From positions 1 to 56,782 of the forward strand of contig JBMNOY010000010.1 in assembly GCA_050943315.1 (NCBI GenBank): 56,782 bases of DNA. Direction: 5' to 3'. Below the pieces are notes generated by a model that ran no database searches, had not been told where the DNA came from, and saw only the letters and a program-made list of their open reading frames with translations. The DNA comes from JBDKUD01 sp050943315 (GTDB lineage: Bacteria > Bacillota > Syntrophomonadia > Syntrophomonadales > Syntrophomonadaceae). Within the stretch, counting starts at the first letter, position 1. Each line of letters opens with the position of its first letter. The position numbers and the translations under genes were made by a program. Shown here piece by piece: positions 35,944 to 44,584 of this stretch.

Positions 35944-36283
35944 GTTCTCTCTCTCCCTTCTTCAATGGAATAGCCTTGCGGTAGAGGTTTTCCGTATGGA
36001 ACAGCCGCACATCGGAGCATAAAAATTCTGATTTCAGCCATGCCCATACGAATTGTTCCATCGTCAGGCCGTTGTATTGAAAAAAGCCCATTGCGGCTAT
36101 GGGGGCGGCGGCGACAATGCAAAGCCATGATACGGTTTCCTCGCCCAGCGGATTTTTGAGCAAAAAGTACACGGCAATCGCCATGCCTACGGCCAGCAGC
36201 GCGCAAATGAATTGCCGCAGGGACAGGCCGAAAAAGATAGATTCTTGGTATTGACGGATTTCCTTGTTTATCTTGATTTCCAT
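35936..36283 (-). CDS. PrgI-family (VirB3-like) membrane protein
   Basis: 115 residues starting MEIKINKEIRQYQESIFFGL, a PrgI signature, with two membrane spans at about 22-42 and 50-68 and a hydrophilic C-terminal half. PrgI-like proteins adjoin VirB4 in Gram-positive conjugation systems and correspond to VirB3, linking the ATPase to the membrane. The ATG has AGGAGG upstream; the 3' end overlaps the VirB4 gene. Confidence 0.82.
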   Translation of the reverse strand: MEIKINKEIRQYQESIFFGLSLRQFICALLAVGMAIAVYFLLKNPLGEETVSWLCIVAAAPIAAMGFFQYNGLTMEQFVWAWLKSEFLCSDVRLFHTENLYRKAIPLKKGERERD

Positions 36284-36353
36284 CGTTTTCCTCCTAATAT
36301 CTTGATTTTTCTGCTAAAACGCGGGATAATGGAAAGGAAAGGAAGGGGTGGTT

Positions 36354-36713
36354 ATGTCCGCGCTGTTAGGGCTGTTTATACGGTTGTTTCTCATGCTGGC
36401 GTCGCTTGTGGTTTGGATTTGCGTCAAGCTGCGTCTTGGCATACCGCTTTTGTACACGGTGTTGATGTGTACGGTGTTTTTGGAGTGGTCAACCGCCAAT
36501 GAAACGCTTTCCGTGGGCATCCTCATTGCCATGTTAATTGGCGTGGCGATAAGCTGGATATATACCGCTGTCCGCGCCGTCAGGCGGCGGGTCGGCGGGT
36601 GTGCGTCCGAAGATTTGCGGGCCAGGATGGTGGCAGACCAGCTAAACGCGGCCAAAGAGCAGGGCATAGACGCTTTGCACTTCAAGCAGGACGGCTCCGC
36701 TATTGACGAATAG
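36354..36713 (+). CDS. small membrane protein encoded opposite to the transfer operon
   Basis: 119 residues from ATG 36354, with AAAGGAAGGGG upstream. Two to three hydrophobic spans (MSALLGLFIRLFLMLASLVV, IPLLYTVLMCTVFLEW, TLSVGILIAMLIGVAISWIY) are followed by a basic linker and an acidic, helical C-terminal tail. It is the only convincing plus-strand gene in the transfer block and sits in a gap between VirB6 and PrgI. The family is not recognised; topology resembles small regulators of exclusion or stability, but that is a guess. Confidence 0.6.
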   Translation: MSALLGLFIRLFLMLASLVVWICVKLRLGIPLLYTVLMCTVFLEWSTANETLSVGILIAMLIGVAISWIYTAVRAVRRRVGGCASEDLRARMVADQLNAAKEQGIDALHFKQDGSAIDE

Positions 36714-36750
36714 AAGCGTATTTCAAACGGTGGGAGCAATCCTGCTTTTT

Positions 36751-37584
36751 TTATAGCCCGAACAGTTCCTTGGTAATGCGGTCACTGGCTTTCACCAGCC
36801 CTACCAGTATCAGCATGTTAAACACGGTTTCCGCCAGGTAGCCAAACACCTGCACAAAGGCCGTTTCCCCGGTGATGGAGGGCGTGCCGCTGGCAAAGGC
36901 GCTGAAAATCAAACAGGCCAGCACGATAACGGCTCCCTCCATGCACACGCCAATGTAGTTTTTGATGAAGGCTTTTCCGTGGCTGCTGGTTCCCTCTCCG
37001 GCAAAACTGGCAAGAGGTAGGGGGGCAAAAGCCGTGTACATGTATAGGCGGAAAAAACGGGCGTACACGGTCATTATCATAATGAAGGACAGGGCGGTAA
37101 TGAACAGGCTGCCTAACAGCGACACAATCCAGAGGGGGATGCTGGCGAAAAAGCCTGTATTTTCAATGGCTCTTACGATTTCGTCCGGCAGGGTGGCGGT
37201 TGCGGCGGTCATACCGCCCACCTTGGCCGCCACGCTGGACACTACGCCGCCACATATCCCGAAAATCGTGGTCATAATGTCCATGCAGTAGGTAACGGCG
37301 ATTTTGGCCGCTACAAAGCGGATAAAATGGCGCAAAGCGTATTCCGGCCTTTTGAAGTCCCGGAAATTGGCCGTGCTGCCGAAAATGCTCATGGCGGCAA
37401 ACAGTACCAGCAGGCCGTAGCCGATGGCTTTTAACCCGCCGTTGATGTCCAAAATGACAGACCAAACGCCGCCTCCCTTAAAGGTTTGCGGCGTTTGCGC
37501 AACCAGTTCCCATATCTCCGCCAGCCTTTGGTTCCATGTCTCAAAAGCGTGAAGCAGATTTTCCACAATCCAATTGTCAGACAA
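36751..37584 (-). CDS. VirB6/TrbL-like conjugal transfer membrane protein (CD1112-type)
   Basis: 277 residues with five or six membrane helices (for example GYGLLVLFAAMSIFG, FIRFVAAKIAVTYCM, IPLWIVSLLGSLFITAL, GAVIVLACLIFSAFASG, FNMLILVGLV). FRLYMYTAFAPLPLASFAGE is a hallmark of this family in clostridial ICEs. TTG start with GGAGGTGAT upstream. It would form the inner-membrane part of the DNA channel. Confidence 0.82.
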   Translation of the reverse strand: MSDNWIVENLLHAFETWNQRLAEIWELVAQTPQTFKGGGVWSVILDINGGLKAIGYGLLVLFAAMSIFGSTANFRDFKRPEYALRHFIRFVAAKIAVTYCMDIMTTIFGICGGVVSSVAAKVGGMTAATATLPDEIVRAIENTGFFASIPLWIVSLLGSLFITALSFIMIMTVYARFFRLYMYTAFAPLPLASFAGEGTSSHGKAFIKNYIGVCMEGAVIVLACLIFSAFASGTPSITGETAFVQVFGYLAETVFNMLILVGLVKASDRITKELFGL

Positions 37585-37638
37585 AAAATCACCTCCAAAG
37601 AGGCAAGCCCACGGCCTGCCTCCGGTTATTGGTTGGGC

Positions 37639-37998
37639 TTACAGTATCATGTCAAGAATTTCTTTCGCAAAGGCAATTACGATGCCGCCGAAGAAGGTCA
37701 TAAAGCCGTTGGCGCGCTGGCCGGGGTCGTGGCTTTTCAGCGACAGGCCGATCTGCACGATGCCGAAGCCTAAAAGAATGACGCCGATGGCACGAATGGC
37801 GGCAAAGACAAAATCGGACAGTTTGTTTATGCTCCCTAAAGGGTCGTCTGCGGCGTATGCCGTTACGGTAAAGCCGAACATAGCCGCCGTGATAACCGCC
37901 GCCATGATATACCCGCGCTGGATTTTCCTTTCGGCGAGCGTATGGTTGATGGCTTGATTGGCCTCGTTCTGGCCTGACTTTCTGAACAGGTTTTTCAT
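37639..37998 (-). CDS. VirB2/Maff2-like small membrane protein (pilin-like)
   Basis: 119 residues from ATG 37998, which has AAGGAGG upstream. A first hydrophobic stretch (GYIMAAVITAAMFGFTVTAY) ending AYAADDP looks like a cleavable leader; two further spans follow (AAIRAIGVILLGFGIVQIGL and FFGGIVIAFAKEILDMIL). The pattern resembles VirB2-type pilins and Maff2-family ICE proteins. It lies between VirD4 and VirB6. Confidence 0.7.
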   Translation of the reverse strand: MKNLFRKSGQNEANQAINHTLAERKIQRGYIMAAVITAAMFGFTVTAYAADDPLGSINKLSDFVFAAIRAIGVILLGFGIVQIGLSLKSHDPGQRANGFMTFFGGIVIAFAKEILDMIL

Positions 37999-38014
37999 CA
38001 GGTTTTCCTCCTTG

Positions 38015-39760
38015 TCATTCAATGATTTCAATATCTTCAAGGCTTTCATAGGGTTCCGACAGGTCGCTTTGCTCGTAGGATGCAGATGCGCGGGCAAAGG
38101 GCTCCGCGCCGCCGTCCGCTGTTAGCCGGATATTGGGGTGTTTTAGCAGGTCATACTTCTTATCCATGACGGGCCGCTCTCCCCGGATAAACAGCAGGGC
38201 ATTTTCATTGTCCAGCAGCCGCACTTCGTCCGGCGTTAAAAGCTCCCGGCCCGCGTTCTGGAAGTTCTCACTGGAAGAACCGCCGCGCCCGCGGGTAATG
38301 CCTCGCGTCCGGGTGTCGATGGTGGCCTTGCCCAGCAGCTTTGTGATGTACTCGTGAGTGCTTTGCTCGTTGCCGCCCAAATAAAGCAGGGTATCGCAAT
38401 TCCCGGTGATGTTTTCCCAGCTATCCTTAAACAAGGATTTCAACTGCGCCATGTTCTGAATGATGATGGATATGCTGATTTCCCGGCTGCGCATGGTGGA
38501 CAGGACACGCTCAAAATCGTCCGGCAGGGCGACGTTGGCGAATTCGTCCGCAATCACGCGAACATGGACGGGCAGCCTGCCGCCGTGTTCGTGGTCGGCC
38601 TTGTAGTACATGGCTTGAAAGGCTTGGGTGTACAGCATCCCCACAAGGTAGTTGAAGCTGCTGTCATTGTCGGGTATCACGCAGAAGATGGCCCGTTTCC
38701 GCTCTCCCAAACTGCCCAAATCCATGCTGTCGTAGGAAGTGATGCGCTGTATCTGCGGCAGGTTGAAGGCGGCCAGCCTCACGGCGGCGGACACAAGGAT
38801 GCTTTTGGCCGTTTTTCCGGCGGCCTGCTTGAATACCTTGTACTGTTTGACGGCGATATGCTCCGGGCTTTCTTCCTCCAACGCCTCAAACAAGAGGTCA
38901 ACCGGGCTGCGGTAGTCCTCGCTTTCCTCGCTGGCTCCGGCGTTTTCCAGCAGGTACATGACGGTGGCGAAGTTTTGCTCATAGGCCGGAGCCTCGTGCA
39001 CCAGGTAGAGGATAAGGGCTGTGAGCAGGGCGGTTTCGGCCTTTTCCCAAAACGGCTCGTCGCTCTTGGCGGTCTTGGGCGTGGTATTCTTTATCAGGTT
39101 GGTAATCAGTTTCAGCGCGTCCTTGTCATCCCGGAGGTAGGCAAAGGGGTTGTAGGCGTCGGACTGTTCCATGTTGATAAGGTCGAATACCTTGATGTCG
39201 TAGCCTTTGGCTTCCAGCAGCGGCCCCACGGAACGGAGCATTTCGGCCTTGGGGTCGGCTATGATGTAGGAGCAATTCGCCTGCATGACGTTTGGCTTGG
39301 CAAAATAGCGGGTCTTGCCGCTGCCCGAACCGCCCACCACCAGCACATTGAGGTTGCGCCGGTGCTTGCGCTCGTCCATACCCATGCGCACATGCCGGGT
39401 CAGGATGATGTTGCTTTCCGGGCGCTTGTGGTCGGCGTATTTGCCGTTTAGCTGCCTGGCCTTGCCCCAGCGGGCGCTGCCGTGTTCCTCCCGCAAACGG
39501 GTGTTGCCACAGGTGGCGTAGTAGGCCGATATGCCCAGCCCGTAAAGAAGAACGGCGGCTAATAGAAAAGCCGCCGTTCTGTCCGTCCATTGGAGGGCAA
39601 AAGGCTGTTGCAGGGTGCTTGTAACGCTTTCCAGCAGAACATCCAGCTTCATGCCGGGCGTGTAGCTCTGGGCCAGCAGCGCCGCCAGCCATAGCGCGGG
39701 CGGCAGCAGGGCAATCCAGAAAAGGATCTCCCGGCTGCCGCTTTTGGTCGGGTCGTTCAT
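38015..39760 (-). CDS. VirD4/TraG coupling protein
   Basis: 581 residues from ATG 39760. Two membrane spans (about 12-33 and 63-82) precede the ATPase domain: Walker A GGSGSGKT at 143-150, the DPKAEML segment, and Walker B VRVIADEFANV. MRSREISISIIIQNMAQLK is characteristic of TraG/VirD4. It brings the relaxase-DNA complex to the channel. A longer upstream frame overlaps the PcfB gene and has a basic shadow composition, so the later ATG was chosen. Confidence 0.92.
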   Translation of the reverse strand: MNDPTKSGSREILFWIALLPPALWLAALLAQSYTPGMKLDVLLESVTSTLQQPFALQWTDRTAAFLLAAVLLYGLGISAYYATCGNTRLREEHGSARWGKARQLNGKYADHKRPESNIILTRHVRMGMDERKHRRNLNVLVVGGSGSGKTRYFAKPNVMQANCSYIIADPKAEMLRSVGPLLEAKGYDIKVFDLINMEQSDAYNPFAYLRDDKDALKLITNLIKNTTPKTAKSDEPFWEKAETALLTALILYLVHEAPAYEQNFATVMYLLENAGASEESEDYRSPVDLLFEALEEESPEHIAVKQYKVFKQAAGKTAKSILVSAAVRLAAFNLPQIQRITSYDSMDLGSLGERKRAIFCVIPDNDSSFNYLVGMLYTQAFQAMYYKADHEHGGRLPVHVRVIADEFANVALPDDFERVLSTMRSREISISIIIQNMAQLKSLFKDSWENITGNCDTLLYLGGNEQSTHEYITKLLGKATIDTRTRGITRGRGGSSSENFQNAGRELLTPDEVRLLDNENALLFIRGERPVMDKKYDLLKHPNIRLTADGGAEPFARASASYEQSDLSEPYESLEDIEIIE

Positions 39761-39764
39761 ACAC

Positions 39765-40760
39765 TCACCTGCCTTTGTCCTTTTCAGGAGTTTTTTTCTG
39801 CGGCGCTTTCGGGGCGCGGGCCTTTTGCTCCCACTGCGCCTTCGCGTCCTGCACTTTATCCCGGACGGACGGTTTTTCTTGCGCTTTTTCCGGCTGCCTG
39901 CGGCTGTCGGTTTGGCCGTCTTTTGCTGGGGCCGCCTGCTCCTGCGGGCCTTCCCGCAGGGGCGGGAGCTGTCCCATCTGCGTGAACAGGCGGTTGACAA
40001 GGGGCGCGTCCTCCACTTGCGCTATCATCTGTACCTGTCCGGGAATGTCCGTTTCATGGAAGGACAGCGGCACATCCAGCGCCGCCGCCTTCTTTTGCAG
40101 GGTTACGACGTCGATGTTTTGAATGGGGATTATCTGCAATTCCTTTCCCTCCCCGAACAGCCGGGACAGAGGGGAGGCGTCCTTTAGCCGTTGGTTCTCC
40201 CTTGCCACTTGCAGCACAAGGGCAGCCAGCGTTTCCGCGCCCAGCCCTTCCAGCCGGGCCGTTTTGCCTTCGTAGCGTTTCAGCGAGTTATTCATCTTTT
40301 CCCTCACTTGATGCAGCCAGCCATTCCCGCGCCCGTTCAATCTGCCGTCTTGTGGAGCGCGGGACACGGCGTTTTTTGAGTTCTGCTCTGGGGCCGGGTA
40401 GGCCATTGTTTCCATGATGTGATTGACTTTTGCGGCGTCCTCCGCCTTCGCCATGACATCACACAGGCCCGTATCCTTCGTTTTGTTGTAAATGGCGGTG
40501 TACAGGACGCCATATTTTTGGGCCAGCCTATGGAATTCGGGCATGTCGGCCTTCTTCACATGGAAGATGGACAGGGGTTTATCCTCGTGGAGCAGGCGGT
40601 CAATGCTGGTTTTCCCCTTTAATTTTTGATGGTCTTTCAGCAGCGCCAGCAGCAGGGCGGCAAGGTTTTTCGCGCCCAGCCCGGCCAGCTTGACAGCCGC
40701 TTCCGTAATCTGGATGCCTTCTCTTACCATTTGGTCGGCGGTGTCGCCTCCGATGCTCAT
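39765..40760 (-). CDS. PcfB-family (DUF3801) relaxosome accessory protein with two tandem domains
   Basis: 331 residues from ATG 40760 (GGGAGGTGAG upstream). Two copies of a PcfB-like domain can be seen. Copy 1 (about 1-120) has LAGLGAKNLAALLLALLKDHQK, then SIDRLL and LSIFHVKKADMPEFHRLAQKYGV. Copy 2 (about 155-275) has LEGLGAETLAALVLQVARENQR, then SPLSRLF and LQIIPIQNIDVVTLQKKAAAL. PcfB proteins usually have one such domain and help dock the relaxosome to VirD4, which is the next gene, five bases away. The C-terminal 60 residues are a basic, Gln/Lys/Pro-rich tail. Confidence 0.75.
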   Translation of the reverse strand: MSIGGDTADQMVREGIQITEAAVKLAGLGAKNLAALLLALLKDHQKLKGKTSIDRLLHEDKPLSIFHVKKADMPEFHRLAQKYGVLYTAIYNKTKDTGLCDVMAKAEDAAKVNHIMETMAYPAPEQNSKNAVSRAPQDGRLNGRGNGWLHQVREKMNNSLKRYEGKTARLEGLGAETLAALVLQVARENQRLKDASPLSRLFGEGKELQIIPIQNIDVVTLQKKAAALDVPLSFHETDIPGQVQMIAQVEDAPLVNRLFTQMGQLPPLREGPQEQAAPAKDGQTDSRRQPEKAQEKPSVRDKVQDAKAQWEQKARAPKAPQKKTPEKDKGR

Positions 40761-40764
40761 ATGC

Positions 40765-40959
40765 TCACCTCCCATCGTCGCGGGAAGGCCCTGGCTTCTC
40801 TGGCTTTTTCTTTTTGCCTTCCAGCGTCTTGAATTCGATTGGTTTATCCTTGCTTTCCATATAAAGCTGCTCCGTCCGCTGCTGGGCCTGCTGCAAGGTG
40901 TCGATGGCTTGGGTCACGCCCCGGTACAGCGTCACATACATTTCCTTGTAGTCGGGCAT
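40765..40959 (-). CDS. small conserved ICE protein, coiled coil
   Basis: 64 residues from ATG 40959 with AAAGGAG upstream. YVTLYRGVTQAIDTLQQAQQ forms a helix likely to coil, followed by a Lys/Pro-rich tail. It lies between the relaxase and PcfB-like genes with short gaps. No function is assigned; proteins of this kind are common in Tn1549-like transfer operons. Confidence 0.55.
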   Translation of the reverse strand: MPDYKEMYVTLYRGVTQAIDTLQQAQQRTEQLYMESKDKPIEFKTLEGKKKKPEKPGPSRDDGR

Positions 40960-40979
40960 ACAATCTCTCCTTTCGGTGG

Positions 40980-42347
40980 TCATATCATTCTGAATGGCTC
41001 TGGCCTCTTTTTGGCTTGAACCATCCGCTTTTCGGCCTCCTGCCGGGCCTCTGATTCCTGCGCCTGCCGCTCTTTTTCCCGTACTTCCGGCGCGGTGGCC
41101 TCAATGCGGGCGCACAGCCGGGCTTCCCGGCGCAGTTCCCGCAAGCGGGCGGTGGCTTCGCTGATTTGCGCGGACAGGGCGGTCATAACCGCTATATCCT
41201 GTGCGTCCCGCCTTTGGGCATACAGCGGTTTGCGGGCCTCCATGACGGCTTGGATTTGGGTTTCTATCTGCCGTTTTTTCTCCCGCAATTCCTCCATTGT
41301 GGTGATGCCGTTGCGGTACAGGTAAAGGAATTGCTTTTTGTAGCGGTCAAGGCGTATGACATCCTCCCGCAGCAAAAAAGCCGCCTTATTCGGCGGCTGG
41401 CGGCGTTTTACCTTGCCCAGCAGGTACAGGTATTTGAAGTACAGGGCCATAAAGCCCGTGAGCTTTTTGCGCTTGGTGCGGATGGGCGGCCCGGTGCAGC
41501 GGTAGCGTTTGGGTGACGGGGCCTGCGGCTGTCTTGGCTTTTCCTCCTGCCCGCCGCGCTGGGCGGCAAGGCGGGCCTTAATGCCGTCCTCTGTGTATTC
41601 CTCGCCCAGCGATTTCAGCCGGATAAAACGCTGCCCGTCTTTCGGCCTGACGGCCATGTGCTTGACGTTGGAGCCGGACTTGACCGCATAGCCTTTCTTT
41701 TTCAGGGCTTCAATAAAGGTACTGAACGTGAAGGATTGCCGGATAATCTCGTCAATATCGGCGGCTATCATGCCTCGGATGGTGGGTTGCCCGGCTTGCT
41801 CGGCGGCCCATTCCGCATAGTGCCTGCCTTTTCCTTTCGATTCAATGACGGACAGACCATGCTCCCGGCAAAGCTGGTCGGATATGCCGCGAATGTCCCC
41901 GAAATAGTCTTTGAAGCTGTTGCGGTACATTCTGCCGTCCGTATAGGCCACGGAGTTGAAAACGATGTGGCAATGCAGGTGCGCCCGGTCAAGGTGGGTG
42001 CTGACAACCGCCTCGTATTTTTCGGCCAGACAGCGGCGCACAAACTCTGTGCCGATGGCGTGGGCCTGCTCCGGCGTGGCTTCTCCCGGCTTGAAGGATT
42101 GAATGATGTGGTAGCCTAAAACGTGGTTCTTGCCGTCCTTTTTCCAGCGTTTTTTGGTGATAGTCATGTCCTCAAAAGCGTATTCCTTACGGCAGTTAAA
42201 GGCGGTTTCAAAATAGGTGGTTTCGGTTTTGTCCCGGTTCATGGCATAGTCCAGCGCGTTTTCAAGGCCCGTTTTTTCCGGGTTCAGGGCATAATCCACG
42301 GAACGGTCAAGCCGGGTGGTGATTTTGATTATCTTCGTATAGGCCAT
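40980..42347 (-). CDS. relaxase/mobilization nuclease (MOBP-type)
   Basis: 455 residues. The N-terminal relaxase domain has DYALNPEKT and the metal-binding histidines His118, His123, His125 and His127 (THLDRAHLHCHIVFNS). The C-terminal half is basic and helical (KKRQIETQIQAVMEARKPL, LRELRREARLCARIE). It would nick one strand at oriT and pilot it to the recipient. It directly follows MobC and the candidate oriT, the usual order. Confidence 0.92.
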   Translation of the reverse strand: MAYTKIIKITTRLDRSVDYALNPEKTGLENALDYAMNRDKTETTYFETAFNCRKEYAFEDMTITKKRWKKDGKNHVLGYHIIQSFKPGEATPEQAHAIGTEFVRRCLAEKYEAVVSTHLDRAHLHCHIVFNSVAYTDGRMYRNSFKDYFGDIRGISDQLCREHGLSVIESKGKGRHYAEWAAEQAGQPTIRGMIAADIDEIIRQSFTFSTFIEALKKKGYAVKSGSNVKHMAVRPKDGQRFIRLKSLGEEYTEDGIKARLAAQRGGQEEKPRQPQAPSPKRYRCTGPPIRTKRKKLTGFMALYFKYLYLLGKVKRRQPPNKAAFLLREDVIRLDRYKKQFLYLYRNGITTMEELREKKRQIETQIQAVMEARKPLYAQRRDAQDIAVMTALSAQISEATARLRELRREARLCARIEATAPEVREKERQAQESEARQEAEKRMVQAKKRPEPFRMI

Positions 42348-42348
42348 G

Positions 42349-42657
42349 TCATAGCCGCTCCTTTAGAAGCTGCCATGCCTGCCGGGACAGTTCCAGCGCC
42401 CGCGCCATTTCCGGGGGCGTGATGCCTTTGGTGGAATTGGCAATCCGGGCAAGCTGGTTGATGTTGTTGCCGATGGCCGACAGTTCCCGTAGCAGCGCCC
42501 CGTATTCATCTGGGGGCCGGGGCCGGATGTCTGTGCCCATGATTAGGCTGCGGATGAACGGGTCAACTTTAAGGCCCGTAATACTCGCCTGCCGTCTTAA
42601 ATGGGCCAACTCCTTTTCGTTCAGCCATACGCTTATATGGTGGTTGCGGTTGCGCAT
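42349..42657 (-). CDS. mobC: MobC-like relaxosome accessory protein
   Basis: 102 residues: a ribbon-helix-helix start (HISVWLNEKELAHLRRQAS) and the MobC motif LRELSAIGNNINQLARIAN. GGAAGGAGG precedes the ATG. It would bind oriT and open the nick region for the relaxase encoded next to it. Confidence 0.88.
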   Translation of the reverse strand: MRNRNHHISVWLNEKELAHLRRQASITGLKVDPFIRSLIMGTDIRPRPPDEYGALLRELSAIGNNINQLARIANSTKGITPPEMARALELSRQAWQLLKERL

Positions 42658-42674
42658 TTCTCGCCTCCTTCCGT

Positions 42675-42793
42675 CCAGCGGGTAATGAGGGGTCTAAGGG
42701 GCTTGCCCCCTTACAAGCGGGCATTTGGTAGCACAAATGCCGTGCTTGCTAATACAGGACAGCCTTCCGGCTGCCCTGTATCGTACCCGCTGG
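42675..42793. other. candidate origin of transfer (oriT)
   Basis: The gap between mobC and ardA is rich in inverted repeats. CCAGCGGGTA (42675-42684) is inverted at 42784-42793; TAAGGGGC pairs with GCCCCCTTA (about 42695-42713); AAGCGGGCATTTG pairs with CAAATGCCGTGCTT (42715-42746); and ACAGGACAGCC pairs with GGCTGCCCTGT (42754-42779). This clustering next to mobC/relaxase is what oriT regions look like; the nick site itself is not identified. Confidence 0.6.
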
Positions 42794-42794
42794 A

Positions 42795-43526
42795 TTATCG
42801 CTCGTCATGGGATCGTTCGGGCCTGTTTTTCGGCCCTTTGTTTTTCGCTGCTCCTTTTGGGGGATAAGCGAATACCCGGTATTCTTCTGGGATTTCCCTG
42901 CCATCGTATATCTCGGTAAAGCTGTCGCCCGTGCTGCGGATGTAGCCATTATTCGTGAAAGTGCCACTCTCGTCGATGGCAATATCCCTGCCGAACCGTT
43001 CATAATCAAAGTAGTTGGCAAGGTTGCCCATGTCTTTCAGGTTGTAGCAGCCGCTTTCCTCTATCCAGTAGTAGCCCAAATCTTCCTCATCGTGTACGCT
43101 TTGCAGGTAGTCAAAGCAATCAAGGTTTTCCGTAAGGTTGATTAGGTCTTTCACGCTGCCGCCGTAATAGCTGCCGTCATGCTCCAATACCGCTTCCAGC
43201 TTTTTGATTTCATAGTCGGGCAGTTCGTCCAGCTTGGAAGCAAGGTAATTGAGTTCGTCCAGCTTAGCGTACTCCGGCAGGTGGTCGTAAAGGCCGTTAG
43301 CAGACGTTTCATAGTCGGTGATGAAATATTCCTCGTAGCGGATGCCGTCAAGCCCAATGCGCTTCAAACACGCCTGTACCTGCTCCGTGGTGGTGGGAAG
43401 GGGCAGCCATTCGCCCACAAGGTCGCCCTCGTTGTATTTGCCCAAATTGGTGACAAAGGCGGTTATGGGAGACTCGCTCCGGGCCAGTTCCAGTAGTTTT
43501 TCCTCGAATTCTTTATTTTGGTTCAT
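42795..43526 (-). CDS. ardA: antirestriction protein ArdA
   Basis: About 243 residues, acidic, from ATG 43526 (AAAGGAGG upstream). It is a DNA-mimic protein that blocks type I restriction enzymes when the single strand enters a recipient. Segments such as ITAFVTNLGKYNEGDLVGEW, GIRYEEYFITDYET and YFDYERFGRDIAID are typical of the elongated ArdA of Tn916. It is placed at the leading side of the candidate oriT, ideal for early expression after transfer. Confidence 0.9.
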   Translation of the reverse strand: MNQNKEFEEKLLELARSESPITAFVTNLGKYNEGDLVGEWLPLPTTTEQVQACLKRIGLDGIRYEEYFITDYETSANGLYDHLPEYAKLDELNYLASKLDELPDYEIKKLEAVLEHDGSYYGGSVKDLINLTENLDCFDYLQSVHDEEDLGYYWIEESGCYNLKDMGNLANYFDYERFGRDIAIDESGTFTNNGYIRSTGDSFTEIYDGREIPEEYRVFAYPPKGAAKNKGPKNRPERSHDER

Positions 43527-43528
43527 GA

Positions 43529-44584
43529 TCATCCTCCTTTCAGAATTTCCGCAATTCCCGCCATGATGTATTCGGCGCAGGGCAGAACAATGGCATTGCC
43601 CAGCGCCTTGTACCGTGCGCCCGTGCTGATGGGTTCATCCTTACATCCCAAAGCCGTCCAGCCGTCGGGCAGGCCCATGAGCCGTTCGCACTCGGTTGGT
43701 GTGAGGTAGCGCAGGATGCCATTTTTATAGTCGCCGCCTGTCCAGTAGGCGAACATGTTTACTGTTCCGGCCAGCAAAGTGGGAAAAGGGTCAGTTGGTT
43801 TTCCAAAGCTGCCAATGAACGCAGTCGGGTCCTGTGCCTTTGCCGCTCCCCGCATACGCCGGTCCTGAAAGGGATGGACAACGGGTAGTGGCCTCCTTGT
43901 TGTTTCAGCAGGTATTCGATTTCCAGCGGCGGCGGACAGCCCGTTTTCTGCGCCAGCTCCAGTATTTTTGAACAGAGGGCTGGGCTTAAATAAAATCTCG
44001 GCGGCACGTTGTCCTCTAAAATCTGCCACGATGAAAATACGCTTTCTTCGCTGGGGCACTCCCCATGTACGGGCGTCCATAAGCCGCCAGGCGACGTCAG
44101 GGCTTCGCCCTCGCACCATTCCGGCGTTTGCCCATCTTCCAGAAGCAGGCATTGGAATGTGGGTATCTGCGAAAGATTCCAGCACGGCTCTAAAATCCAT
44201 CCGGTTATTTGATGAAAACGCTCCCATGACGTTTTCCCAAACAGCGATAATTGGATGTAGCCCATTGGTTGTTTCCCTCATTTCCTGTATCAGCCTGATG
44301 GCTTCATAGAACAGGCTTGATTTTCTCCCGGCAAGCCCTTCCCGCCCTCCTGCCGTACTCAGGTTTTGGCAGGGGGAACCAAAGGTGATGATGTCCACGG
44401 CGGGGATTTTCCCGCCGTGGAGCTTGGTAATGTCTCCTAAATAAGCCATGCCGGGGAATTGGCGTTTGGTAACGGAAACCGGCGCTTTCTCAATCTCGCT
44501 GGCCCATAACGGCACAATACCGTGGCGGGAGGCCGCAAGAGGGAAAACGCCGATGCCGTCAAACAGGCTGCCTAAAGTCAGCAA
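43529..44584 (-). CDS. dcm: DNA cytosine-5 methyltransferase
   Basis: 351 residues. Motif I is LGSLFDGIGVFPLAA; the catalytic Cys72 is in FGSPCQNLS (motif IV); ENV 117-119 (motif VI); QRRKR 178-182 (motif VIII); and GNAIVLP near the C-terminus (motif X). TTG start overlapping the DUF4406 gene by seven bases. No cognate endonuclease is visible, so it is an orphan methylase that probably protects the element. Specificity is not readable. Confidence 0.9.
   Translation of the reverse strand: MLTLGSLFDGIGVFPLAASRHGIVPLWASEIEKAPVSVTKRQFPGMAYLGDITKLHGGKIPAVDIITFGSPCQNLSTAGGREGLAGRKSSLFYEAIRLIQEMRETTNGLHPIIAVWENVMGAFSSNNRMDFRAVLESFADTHIPMPASGRWANAGMVRGRSPDVAWRLMDARTWGVPQRRKRIFIVADFRGQRAAEILFKPSPLFKNTGAGAENGLSAAAGNRIPAETTRRPLPVVHPFQDRRMRGAAKAQDPTAFIGSFGKPTDPFPTLLAGTVNMFAYWTGGDYKNGILRYLTPTECERLMGLPDGWTALGCKDEPISTGARYKALGNAIVLPCAEYIMAGIAEILKGG

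Noticed and set aside
38354..39451. 365-codon plus-strand frame opposite virD4
   Set aside because: It is the GC-rich antisense shadow of a clear coupling-protein gene, without its own ribosome site or domain.
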